The translations under genes were made by a program, and so were the position numbers. From the NCBI GenBank assembly GCA_007695175.1, contig REEH01000128.1, positions 1 through 64,000 on the forward strand: 64,000 nt of DNA, given 5' to 3'. The notes under the pieces are model-generated. The model made no database searches. It was not told the origin of the DNA and saw only the letters and a list, made by a program, of their open reading frames with translations. The DNA is from Spirochaetaceae bacterium. Lineage in GTDB: Bacteria; Spirochaetota; Spirochaetia; DSM-27196; Alkalispirochaetaceae. Shown piece by piece: positions 43,372-50,767 of the stretch (within the stretch, counting starts at the first letter, position 1; every line of letters starts with the position of its first letter).

Positions 43372-43581
43372 ATCGCTGTTGTGAAAATCGAGGATGGCGA
43401 GAACCTTGAGAAGGCCATCAAACGATTCAAGCGGATGGTAGAAAAAGAAGGTATCATTCGAGAGTGGAAAAAGCGGGAGTATTTTGAGAAACCCTCCACC
43501 ATCAAGAATCGTAAGAAGAAATCGATGGAGCGGAAGATCCAGAAGAAAATCCGTAAAGCCCAGGCGTCCCGCAGTTACTGA
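43372..43581 (+). CDS. rpsU: 30S ribosomal protein S21 (bS21), apparent AUC start
   Basis: 69 residues starting [20 protein letters not shown], then ending in a very basic tail. Small-subunit protein near the anti-Shine-Dalgarno end of 16S rRNA. An AAAGGGGGTGAT sequence (43357-43368), a single mismatch from the ideal Shine-Dalgarno, is placed seven bases before ATC 43372. The first conventional codon, GTG 43381, would be 16 bases away and would remove the MAVV usual for the family. The ATC start is therefore preferred. A terminator follows at 43611-43637. Confidence 0.88.
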   Translation: MAVVKIEDGENLEKAIKRFKRMVEKEGIIREWKKREYFEKPSTIKNRKKKSMERKIQKKIRKAQASRSY

Positions 43582-44290
43582 GCGGTCGGCGCTTTCGGGC
43601 GATAGAGCTGAAGCGCCCCCCCGCGGGCGTTTTTTTTCGTCTCTTCTCCGCACATTCCTTCTCCTCCTGATCCTCCTGGCTGCGTGCAGTTCCAACGATC
43701 CCGAGATAATGCAGGTGGATCTGCGCGTCCGGGCAGTCCTCTCCCGCCATACCGGAATGGTGGAGGAGGAACTGGTGGTATTCATGGATGTACATGACCC
43801 CGACGGTTCTGAAGACGTGGGATGGGTCGTGGTGGAGCTGCCTGAATACGGTCTCGGCTGGGAGCTGGAGGGAGAGGATCTGGTCTACCTCGATCGGGGC
43901 GAGGAGCACTGGTACGGCGCGGCCGGTCTCACCGCACCGGGCATGGTCCGGGTGCCTCGGGGCGCACTGGTGCGCCTCACGGTGGGCGATCTTGGCGGCC
44001 GCACGGCTGAGCGGGAGATCAGGATACCCCTGTCCACCATGACTCCCGCTCCGGAGGACTTCCCCGGAATAGGCGAAGGGGGCGTTCTCATCCGGGCCGG
44101 TGGCGCGACGCGCCATTTTCTGCAGCAGGGCACGCAACTGTACCTGATCGAAAGCTCTCAAGCCGCGAACGCGCTCTTCCTTGAGGAAAGCGTCCGGGAG
44201 AAGCTGGGGGGGGAGCCATTCTTTCTGGTCGCCGAGAGCGATGATTACCTGTGGCTTGAGTCGGGACCCTGGGAATCTACCGATTTCTGA
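43484..44290 (+). CDS. putative lipoprotein, unknown function (start uncertain)
   Basis: About 268 residues if TTG 43484 (GGGAG four bases upstream) is used; this overlaps rpsU by 98 bases and gives a 50-residue Arg-rich N-region. A hydrophobic segment ending in [11 protein letters not shown] (Cys codon near 43685) is a good lipobox. The mature part is beta-rich ([20 protein letters not shown]) without a known domain. No ATG or GTG lies near the signal sequence, and the rpsU terminator sits in this gene's coding region. The 3' end overlaps the opposite-strand gene by 46 bases. Confidence 0.6.
   Translation: MRNPPPSRIVRRNRWSGRSRRKSVKPRRPAVTERSALSGDRAEAPPRGRFFSSLLRTFLLLLILLAACSSNDPEIMQVDLRVRAVLSRHTGMVEEELVVFMDVHDPDGSEDVGWVVVELPEYGLGWELEGEDLVYLDRGEEHWYGAAGLTAPGMVRVPRGALVRLTVGDLGGRTAEREIRIPLSTMTPAPEDFPGIGEGGVLIRAGGATRHFLQQGTQLYLIESSQAANALFLEESVREKLGGEPFFLVAESDDYLWLESGPWESTDF
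43588..43637 (+). terminator. rpsU intrinsic terminator with alternative (antiterminator) hairpin
   Basis: The terminator stem pairs 43611-43618 with 43625-43632 (five GC pairs extended by GU/AU), followed by eight T (43630-43637). A perfect 7-bp alternative, GGCGCTT (43588-43594) with AAGCGCC (43611-43617), uses the same left arm, so the two are mutually exclusive. Confidence 0.6.
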
Positions 44291-45195
44291 TCCTTAGCGA
44301 TTCCCAGTCCGATCCGCGCCAGGAAGCGACGAACCCGGCCCCGACCAAACCGTTTTCCGTAATCCTGTACCGCCGCATCCACGGGAAAGTCCGGGCCGTA
44401 CTGCTGCTTCAGCTGGTCCCAGTGCCTGACTATCCAGAGGTAGAGATCGGTCACGGTCCGTCCGGGGAAACGGGATAGAAGATCCGCTTTCTCCACCGTG
44501 TCCGTTATCGGCTTGTATACGTTTTCGTACCAGCTTCTGATCGCGTGTTCCAGAGGTATCTCCACGACCTCCCGCTCGTTCAGAAAGTACTTGTGCCCGT
44601 GCAGGTGCTGGATCAGCTCGTCGTACCGACCCGTCGCGGTTACGGTAAGATCCACCCCCGGCAGGATGGTGTCCAGGTGAAGAGCCTGGTAGAATTTCTC
44701 CCGTTCGTGGGCGATAACCGCCTTCTGCAGGTTTTCCCGCGTCATCGTCTCGTACAGGGGAATTTCCGTTTCCAGCGTAATCACTTCCGCATCAATCGCG
44801 AGCACCCCCTGGGCGCGAGCGACGGAAACGCGATGGTTCCCGTCACGAACGAAAAAGACTCCTCCCACCTCGTAGAGGGAGATCGGGGGGAGGATTATGT
44901 CCGAGAGGTGGGCCATATCCACCCGCTGCCAGCGTTTTCTCAGGTGTTCGTAGCGGGGCAGAAACTGCCGCGTAAAATCCCCGTACCGCCCCTCGCTTCC
45001 TACGATGCGATCGATCGGAACCGTCTGCATGCCGCGGTACGTTTCCCCCCGGGGGCGCAGTTTCTCCCGTACCTCCTGCAGTGAGAGCAGCTCTTCCCGG
45101 TCGTAGCGGAAGAGCCCGAAGAGCTCGCTGAAGAGTGCACTCTTTCTGGCCCGATTGAAGTCTTCCCGCGCGATTGTCTCATAAAAGTTATGCAT
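44245..45195 (-). CDS. ParB-like nuclease-fold domain protein
   Basis: 316 residues from ATG 45195 (MHNFYETIAREDF), overlapping the phosphoesterase stop by 8 bases. FFVRDGNHRVSVARAQG (about 115-131) is the ParB/Srx-type GxxR box, preceded by a partner-strand segment VPIDRIVGSEGRYGDF. No DNA-binding helix-turn-helix like that of plasmid/chromosome ParB is apparent. A C-terminal helical region is rich in aromatic residues. Function unknown; CTP-binding or DNA-related roles are possible by family. Same operon as a phosphoesterase and a TPR protein. Confidence 0.7.
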   Translation of the reverse strand: MHNFYETIAREDFNRARKSALFSELFGLFRYDREELLSLQEVREKLRPRGETYRGMQTVPIDRIVGSEGRYGDFTRQFLPRYEHLRKRWQRVDMAHLSDIILPPISLYEVGGVFFVRDGNHRVSVARAQGVLAIDAEVITLETEIPLYETMTRENLQKAVIAHEREKFYQALHLDTILPGVDLTVTATGRYDELIQHLHGHKYFLNEREVVEIPLEHAIRSWYENVYKPITDTVEKADLLSRFPGRTVTDLYLWIVRHWDQLKQQYGPDFPVDAAVQDYGKRFGRGRVRRFLARIGLGIAKDQKSVDSQGPDSSHR

Positions 45196-45874
45196 CGTTC
45201 GTACCCCGTACCGGCTCAACGTCCAGTACGAAATGATCGTAGACGTTGATTATCCGGGTGTCCTCATAGGAGGTCGTCCTCTCCTCGTTTATGTCATAAA
45301 GGTGGATGTGGCCGTGCAGAAGGTAGCGGGGCCGAAAGTACCGGATAAACCAGAGAAACGCGGAAAAACCCTGGTGGCACCGGTCCTCCCTGTCGTGTAT
45401 CCCTCTCGGCGGCGCGTGGGTAAGGAGTATATCCAGGTATCTCCCCCGGACGAGCCGGTTCCAGAGAAGGCGGGGAATCAGCCGGACGACACGCAAGGTC
45501 ATCGCGAAGTCGGAAAACTGGTGCTCCCCGTTGTTGTAGGCGATGCTTCCGCCGAGACCGGCGATGATAACTCCCTCCATCATCTTCACTTTGTTTTCCA
45601 GGCACGTCGCGCCGTAGTAGCTTCTCACCTGGGCTTCCACGCTCGTGTCGAAGAGACCCGGTCGACCGCCGCCGAGAAAGAGGTCCAGTTCCTTGAGGTT
45701 GTGGTTTCCGAATACGAAGCCCACCGGGCGATTCAACGTTGAAGAGATGAAGCCCAGGTAGTCCATCGGAAGATCGCCCGCACTCAGGACCAGATCTATT
45801 TCCCGAAAGCGGGCCTTTGCTGAGTTGCTGTACACAAGAGGATCAACGTGGTCGGAAACGCACAGAATCTTCAC
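45188..45874 (-). CDS. calcineurin-like metallophosphoesterase
   Basis: 228 residues. The five metal motifs are in order: SDHVDPLV (D-x-H), AGDLP (GD), FGNHNLKE (GNH), LLTHAPPRG (H) and HGHIHLYD (GHxH). The last Asp-to-Asn variations are minor, so it is probably active. The substrate (phosphoester, RNA or cyclic nucleotide) cannot be told. Its ATG overlaps the preceding TPR gene stop by four bases; its end overlaps the ParB-like gene. Confidence 0.9.
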   Translation of the reverse strand: MKILCVSDHVDPLVYSNSAKARFREIDLVLSAGDLPMDYLGFISSTLNRPVGFVFGNHNLKELDLFLGGGRPGLFDTSVEAQVRSYYGATCLENKVKMMEGVIIAGLGGSIAYNNGEHQFSDFAMTLRVVRLIPRLLWNRLVRGRYLDILLTHAPPRGIHDREDRCHQGFSAFLWFIRYFRPRYLLHGHIHLYDINEERTTSYEDTRIINVYDHFVLDVEPVRGTNDA

Positions 45875-47223
45875 AGCGCCTTCTTCAGAAACTCCTGCAG
45901 TTTGTCCTTGTTGTAAAGCTCCAGCGGACGGGATTCCGCAAAGTCCAGGGCCAGCCGCGAGTAGGTGCTGCTGCAGACAATCATGGCGCGCGTGAGATTC
46001 TGTGTACGCATCGTTTCATGGGTTTCCCGCACCGTGGCCTCATCGATAACGTCCGGTACGCGGATGAACCGGAGCAGACGGGGCATCTTTTTGTTGGATC
46101 GCCAGTTGCCGCCGCTCTCCACCACGATCATCACCACGCCGTTTTCCTCGTCTTCGATGCTCTGTGTGGAGTACCCCATCACGGCGGCCATCTTCTCGCT
46201 CATCCTGCGGAATTCCTCCTGGGAGACGGTGAGGTAATCCTTGATGTGGTCATCCTGTCGGAGGTCCTGGTACTGGGAGAGCTTCTCCGCCACATCCTGG
46301 AAACCCGGTTTGATCCGATAGACCGCCTCCCAGTGCTCAATCGCCCGCTCTATCTGCCGCAGTCGCTCATAGCAGGTGGCCAGAAAGTAATGAGCCCACA
46401 GTATATCCCCTTCCACGGGGTCCTTTACCGTGTTGATTGCCCGCTCAAGCTCGCTTGCTGCGCGTTCGAGGTTGTTCATCTCCATGTAGCTCGTACCGCG
46501 CTCAATGAGGGAACGCATCCTGAACTCCTGCGCCTTCGCGGACCACTCAAAGGACTGCAGCGCACCGGCGTAATCCTTCGTTTCCTTCTGGATCTTTCCG
46601 ATGTAGAAGTACGCCTCGTAGTGATCCGGCTGAAAGCGGAGTGCCTTCTGAAGGTATTCCAGAGCATCGCCGTGTCTCTTAGCCCGATAGAGGATGAATC
46701 CCAGGTGCAGGTGCGCCAGACCGTGGCCCGGTTGCAGTTGAATCGCCTTCCGGTAATAATTGACCGCTTTGGCGGCCTTGTTGCGCTCCTCGAAAAGGAG
46801 ACCGACTTTGAAGTAGTTTTCCGCCGTGTTGGGATCCTTCTGGATCAGAAGGAGGTACTCCTTGAGAGCTTCTTCCGGCTGGTTGAATCGAGCGTACAGT
46901 TCCGCAATCTGGCGACGAAAGGTCTTCTCCGGAATTGCTCCGCCAAACTGACCGATCTGGTTTACCGTGCGGAACTCCATGAGAGCCAGTTCCGGCTTCC
47001 CGTCCTGGAGGTACGCGCGGCCCAGCAGATAATGGGCCTGAGCGCTCCGGGAATCCCTTGCCAGGTGCTGTTTTGCTGCTTTTACCGCCGCGGCCGGCTT
47101 GTTCTGCTTGAGAAGTTGCTCGACGCGAGCTATTTTTTTTGGTGCGAAGAGGTTTCGGACGATAAGGAAAGTGGAGATGCCGATGCCTGCACCCAAAACG
47201 ATTATGACGATTACGAGAGCCAT
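45871..47223 (-). CDS. membrane-anchored TPR protein with C-terminal restriction-endonuclease-like domain
   Basis: 450 residues. N-terminal membrane helix at about 3-25 (ALVIVIIVLGAGIGISTFLI). Seven or so TPR units at about 30-310, e.g. SAQAHYLLGRAYLQDGKPEL and HGLAHLHLGFILYRAKRHGD. The last about 130 residues look like a Mrr/DUF2034-type nuclease fold (IDEATVRETHETMRT, then AMIVCSSTYSRLALDFA, then LELYNKDKLQEFL), but the expected Asp/QxK catalytic residues are not recognisable, so it may bind rather than cut. Its start is close to and divergent from the plus-strand TPR gene. Confidence 0.78.
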   Translation of the reverse strand: MALVIVIIVLGAGIGISTFLIVRNLFAPKKIARVEQLLKQNKPAAAVKAAKQHLARDSRSAQAHYLLGRAYLQDGKPELALMEFRTVNQIGQFGGAIPEKTFRRQIAELYARFNQPEEALKEYLLLIQKDPNTAENYFKVGLLFEERNKAAKAVNYYRKAIQLQPGHGLAHLHLGFILYRAKRHGDALEYLQKALRFQPDHYEAYFYIGKIQKETKDYAGALQSFEWSAKAQEFRMRSLIERGTSYMEMNNLERAASELERAINTVKDPVEGDILWAHYFLATCYERLRQIERAIEHWEAVYRIKPGFQDVAEKLSQYQDLRQDDHIKDYLTVSQEEFRRMSEKMAAVMGYSTQSIEDEENGVVMIVVESGGNWRSNKKMPRLLRFIRVPDVIDEATVRETHETMRTQNLTRAMIVCSSTYSRLALDFAESRPLELYNKDKLQEFLKKAL

Positions 47224-48052
47224 TACAGGGTATTATGAATATCTGTGCGCCCATTGGCAAGCTGCACTGGTACGTTGCCTCATTGTTCTGCTTGTACTCC
47301 TGGGAGGGACGACGGCAGCGGCGGATGAGGATGCGGCGAGTCTCTGGGAACGGGCGGTGGAAGCGGTGCAGTACCGGAACTACAGTGAGGCCGCGCCGTT
47401 GCTGGAGGTGATGCTGGAGCGGGACCCGGCTGATCTGCGGGCCCTGCGGACGCTCGCTGCCGTGTATGAGATGCAGGGGCGGCCGGAGGATGCGGTGAGA
47501 CTCCTGCGGAGTGCCCTGGATGATACGGGGCGCGCCGGCGATGCGCGGGGCCGGATCGCCTTTGATCTGGCGGTGCTTCTTGCCCGGCTGGAACAGGAGG
47601 AGGCGGCGGTGGAGATGTACAGCGCTTCCCTGCGGTACGATGCCACGCTTCTCCCGGTTTACTTGAACCGGGCCAATCTGCGGGTTAAGCTGGGCGAGTA
47701 TCCCGGCGCCTTGAGTGACTACGAGCGTTTTCTTGCCCTGCGGCCCGCCACGGAACAACGGGCCGCCATCGAGGATATGATCGAGCTCCTGCGGGAGACG
47801 GTCCGGGCGGAGGAGATCCGGCAGGCCGAGGAAGAACGGCGTGAGCGGGAAGCCGCGGAGGTGCGGCGGGTTGCCGAGGAGACGAGGCGCGCGGAGGAGG
47901 AGCGCGTTCGTCTGGAAGCGGAGGAACGACGCCGGAAGATGATGGAGTCGGTGATGGAATCCCTGGGGACGGCCCGGGATGATGCCCGCGGAACGCGGGC
48001 GGATCGTGAAGGCATTATCGACTTTGATGATGACCTGGAGCTGCTGGATTGA
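47204..48052 (+). CDS. TPR/coiled-coil protein with signal sequence (start uncertain)
   Basis: About 282 residues from ATG 47204, or 269 from CTG 47243, which lies six bases after a TATTAT box and gives a better signal peptide (ALVRCLIVLLVLLGG). TPR-like repeats at about 40-190 include LWERAVEAVQYRNYSEAAPL. A long Glu/Arg-rich coiled coil follows (about 210-260: RQAEEERREREAAEVRR). A 20-base overlap with the opposite gene's 5' end argues for the later start. Second plus-strand TPR gene follows after 22 bases. Confidence 0.65.
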   Translation: MTITRAITGYYEYLCAHWQAALVRCLIVLLVLLGGTTAAADEDAASLWERAVEAVQYRNYSEAAPLLEVMLERDPADLRALRTLAAVYEMQGRPEDAVRLLRSALDDTGRAGDARGRIAFDLAVLLARLEQEEAAVEMYSASLRYDATLLPVYLNRANLRVKLGEYPGALSDYERFLALRPATEQRAAIEDMIELLRETVRAEEIRQAEEERREREAAEVRRVAEETRRAEEERVRLEAEERRRKMMESVMESLGTARDDARGTRADREGIIDFDDDLELLD

Positions 48053-48074
48053 AGGAAGCCCGGAGGATACGAGT

Positions 48075-50099
48075 ATGATTGATAACGAGAAGGACGGGAT
48101 GAGTCCCGAGTCCAGGATGAAGCTGAAGCTCCTGATCGGGCTGGGGATCGTGGCGCTGCTTGCCGGAGGAACAACCTTTCTCCTGACCCGGAGCGGACCG
48201 GACCGGGCGGAAACGGCCGCACCCGTGGAGCGCCCCCCGGAGCAGCCGGAGCCGAGCGCGGCGGAACTGGCGGCGACCCAGCGCCGGGCGAACAAGCTTG
48301 CTCTGGCGGCGGACTATATCTCGAGCGGAGAATACGAGCGCGCTCTCAACCTGATCGACGAGGTGCTGATCGAGGACGCATCGGACGAGGAAGCACGGAC
48401 CCTGAAGGAGTCGGCCCTCCGGGAGCAACGGGCGGCGCGGGAGGCGGCGCGTGCCGCGGAGGCCAGGGAATCACGCGATCCGGAACTCGCGACCCGGCAG
48501 GCGGAACTGGAAACGCGCCGTCTTGAGGCGGAGGCCCGACGGGAGGAAGCGCGACTTGCGGTGCAGCAGCAACTGGCGGAGCAGCAGGCCGCCGAGGAGC
48601 AGCGGCGCCGGGAGGAAGCGGAGCGGGCGGAAGCGGAGCGCCAGGCGGAACTGGCGCGCCTGGACCAGCAGGAGCGTCAGAAAACGGAAGAGGTCCAGAG
48701 CCTGCTCGCCACGGTGCCGGACCTTCTCGGCCGCGAGGATTACACGCGCCTGCGGAGCAATATGGATCGCGCCCTCTCAATACCCCTGGGAGACCAGCGC
48801 ATGGAGAACCGCCTGCACGGAAGTGCTCTTGCGGCGAAGGCCCGCAGCTACGTGGAAGAGGACGTAACCAGCCCGAGAAACCGGCAGGAAGCGATTCGTC
48901 TGGCCAACGAAGCGTTGCAGCGCTCCGGAGACCTCTGGGAAGCGCACTACTCCCTGGGGGAGGTCTATAACGCCACGGAACGCTTTGATGATGCGATCCA
49001 GGCGTTCTCCGCGGCGGCGCGGATCAACCCCGACAGTGCGGCCGTTCTGTACGCTCTGGCTCAGGCCCAGTACCGGGCGGGAGAGTTCCGGGCAGCTCGG
49101 ACCTCCTACGAGGGGTGTGTACGGATCGAGCCGGGATATCGCAACGCATACCATAATCTCGGACTGACCAACCTTCAGCTTCGGGATGAGGCGCGGGCGC
49201 TGGAGGCGTTTCGTTTCGCCGTGGAAGTGCGCCCCCGGGATCACGCATCCTGGTATCGAATCGGTCTGATCCTCTCGGACCGGGACGACACGGAGGGTGC
49301 CCGGCAGGCCTTTCAGCAGGCGATCGGAATCCAGGCGAATGACTGGCGGTATCATTATCGCCTGGCGGTGGTCTATTTCCGCGAGAATAATCTGGATCGG
49401 GCGGAACAGTCTTTCCGTCGCTCCCTGGAGATCCAGCCGCAGAACGCTCTGACGAATTACAACCTCGCCCAGGTTCTGAGCGAAAAGCAGCGCTACCAGG
49501 AAGCGCTGCCCCTTATCCGGCGCGCCATCAGCATTGATGGAACGCGTCGGGAGTTTCACTTCACCCTGGGACAGATCGAGGAGGGGCTCGGCAACATTGA
49601 TGCTGCCATTGCCGCTCACGCTACAGCGGTACAGCGTGATTCCCGCTACACGGAAGCACTGGTTGAAATGGGACGCCTTCTGAACGATGTTGGTTCCGCT
49701 GACCAGGCGATGCAGATCCTGCTTCAGGCATACCGGCAGTCGCCGAACGATTTCGGGGTGAACCTCAATCTCGGCCGGGTGTATCTGGAGCTGGAAATGT
49801 ACGATCGGGCTACGGAGCATCTTCAGGCCGCCGTTTCCGCGGAGCCGAATGACGCGCGTGGTCACTACAACCTGGCCCTCGCCCACATCGAGGCGGAACG
49901 ATTTGACCGGGCGGAGCGATCGCTGAACGACGTCATGCGGATAGACTCCCGTTTCTGGGCGGCCTATCACCGCCTCGGGGAGGTGCATGTGGCGCGGGGG
50001 AAAAGCGCTGAGGCCAAAAATGTGCTGCAGCAGCTCCTCTCCTCCAATCCCGACTACGCTCAGAGGTCCGCGGTGGAGAGCATACTGGCGTCGCTCTGA
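48075..50099 (+). CDS. large membrane-anchored coiled-coil and TPR protein
   Basis: 674 residues from ATG 48075, GGAGG ten bases upstream. Cytosolic N-terminus of about 15 residues, membrane helix at about 17-37 (LLIGLGIVALLAGGTTFLL), a TPR-like unit, then an Ala/Glu/Arg coiled coil (about 115-220), then about ten TPR units to the end (e.g. WEAHYSLGEVYNATERFDDA). The layout, anchor then coil then TPR solenoid on the periplasmic side, resembles the spirochaete flagellar collar protein FlcA described in Borrelia. That identity is only a suggestion. Confidence 0.8.
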   Translation: MIDNEKDGMSPESRMKLKLLIGLGIVALLAGGTTFLLTRSGPDRAETAAPVERPPEQPEPSAAELAATQRRANKLALAADYISSGEYERALNLIDEVLIEDASDEEARTLKESALREQRAAREAARAAEARESRDPELATRQAELETRRLEAEARREEARLAVQQQLAEQQAAEEQRRREEAERAEAERQAELARLDQQERQKTEEVQSLLATVPDLLGREDYTRLRSNMDRALSIPLGDQRMENRLHGSALAAKARSYVEEDVTSPRNRQEAIRLANEALQRSGDLWEAHYSLGEVYNATERFDDAIQAFSAAARINPDSAAVLYALAQAQYRAGEFRAARTSYEGCVRIEPGYRNAYHNLGLTNLQLRDEARALEAFRFAVEVRPRDHASWYRIGLILSDRDDTEGARQAFQQAIGIQANDWRYHYRLAVVYFRENNLDRAEQSFRRSLEIQPQNALTNYNLAQVLSEKQRYQEALPLIRRAISIDGTRREFHFTLGQIEEGLGNIDAAIAAHATAVQRDSRYTEALVEMGRLLNDVGSADQAMQILLQAYRQSPNDFGVNLNLGRVYLELEMYDRATEHLQAAVSAEPNDARGHYNLALAHIEAERFDRAERSLNDVMRIDSRFWAAYHRLGEVHVARGKSAEAKNVLQQLLSSNPDYAQRSAVESILASL

Positions 50100-50134
50100 T
50101 CCCCGCGGGGGTTCCGTTCCCGTCCGGAAGGGCG

Positions 50135-50140
50135 TATACT
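50135..50140 (+). promoter_or_regulatory. -10 box of yqgE promoter
   Basis: TATACT with the ATG of yqgE six bases on (50147). A possible -35 TTCCGT is at 50112-50117 (17-base spacing). Confidence 0.5.
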
Positions 50141-50146
50141 TCAGCG

Positions 50147-50755
50147 ATGGACGCTTCCACGGGGCCAACCCGGAGCGATCTTGCGGGCCACTTTCTCATA
50201 GCGGAGACGGATCTGCAGGATCCCAACTTCTTTCGCACGGTTGTACTCATCCTCCACCACAACGAGGAGGGGGCCTTCGGCCTGGTGGTAAACCGTGAAA
50301 GTGAAGTCACCGTGGGCGCGGTAATCGAGGGTATGGAACAATCATCCCTGGCGGAGTTTCCTGTTTTCGTAGGCGGACCGGTACAGCAGAACTACGTCTT
50401 CGTCCTGCACTCCCCGATCGCCCGGCGGTACAGCAGCGAGCATGCCGAGTCTCCCTGCGAGGGCGTATTCTTTGAACCCTCCTTCCAGCACATCATGGAT
50501 TATACCGACTCCGAGGATTATCTTGCCCTGTCCGAGGGAGATCGCCCGAAGATCCGCGTATTTGCCGGTTATTCCGGGTGGGGTCCCGGCCAGCTTGAGC
50601 GGGAACTCAGCGAGGACGCGTGGCTCGTCCATCCTGCTCGGGCTGACCTGGTATTTGACGTTGACTCCGCGGAGGGCTGGAAGAAGGTTCTCAGTCAGAA
50701 AGGCGGGTTTTACCGGATCGTGGCGGAGACGGGGTACAAACCCTCCATGAACTGA
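50147..50755 (+). CDS. YqgE/AlgH family protein (UPF0301)
   Basis: 202 residues. The family N-terminus LAGHFLIAETDLQDPNFFRT is followed by LILHHNEEGAFGLVVNR, FVGGPVQQNYVFVLH, and FAGYSGWGPGQLERE with WLV. Conserved soluble protein of unknown activity, named for a proposed role in alginate regulation in Pseudomonas. The -10 box six bases upstream suggests a leaderless mRNA. Convergent with ptsP (12-base gap, no terminator seen). Confidence 0.92.
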   Translation: MDASTGPTRSDLAGHFLIAETDLQDPNFFRTVVLILHHNEEGAFGLVVNRESEVTVGAVIEGMEQSSLAEFPVFVGGPVQQNYVFVLHSPIARRYSSEHAESPCEGVFFEPSFQHIMDYTDSEDYLALSEGDRPKIRVFAGYSGWGPGQLERELSEDAWLVHPARADLVFDVDSAEGWKKVLSQKGGFYRIVAETGYKPSMN

Positions 50756-50767
50756 GGCGGGAAGGGT

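Noticed and set aside
46679-48295. 538-codon minus-strand open frame
   Set aside because: Runs through three real TPR genes in the wrong frame or strand; no family match, no start signal.
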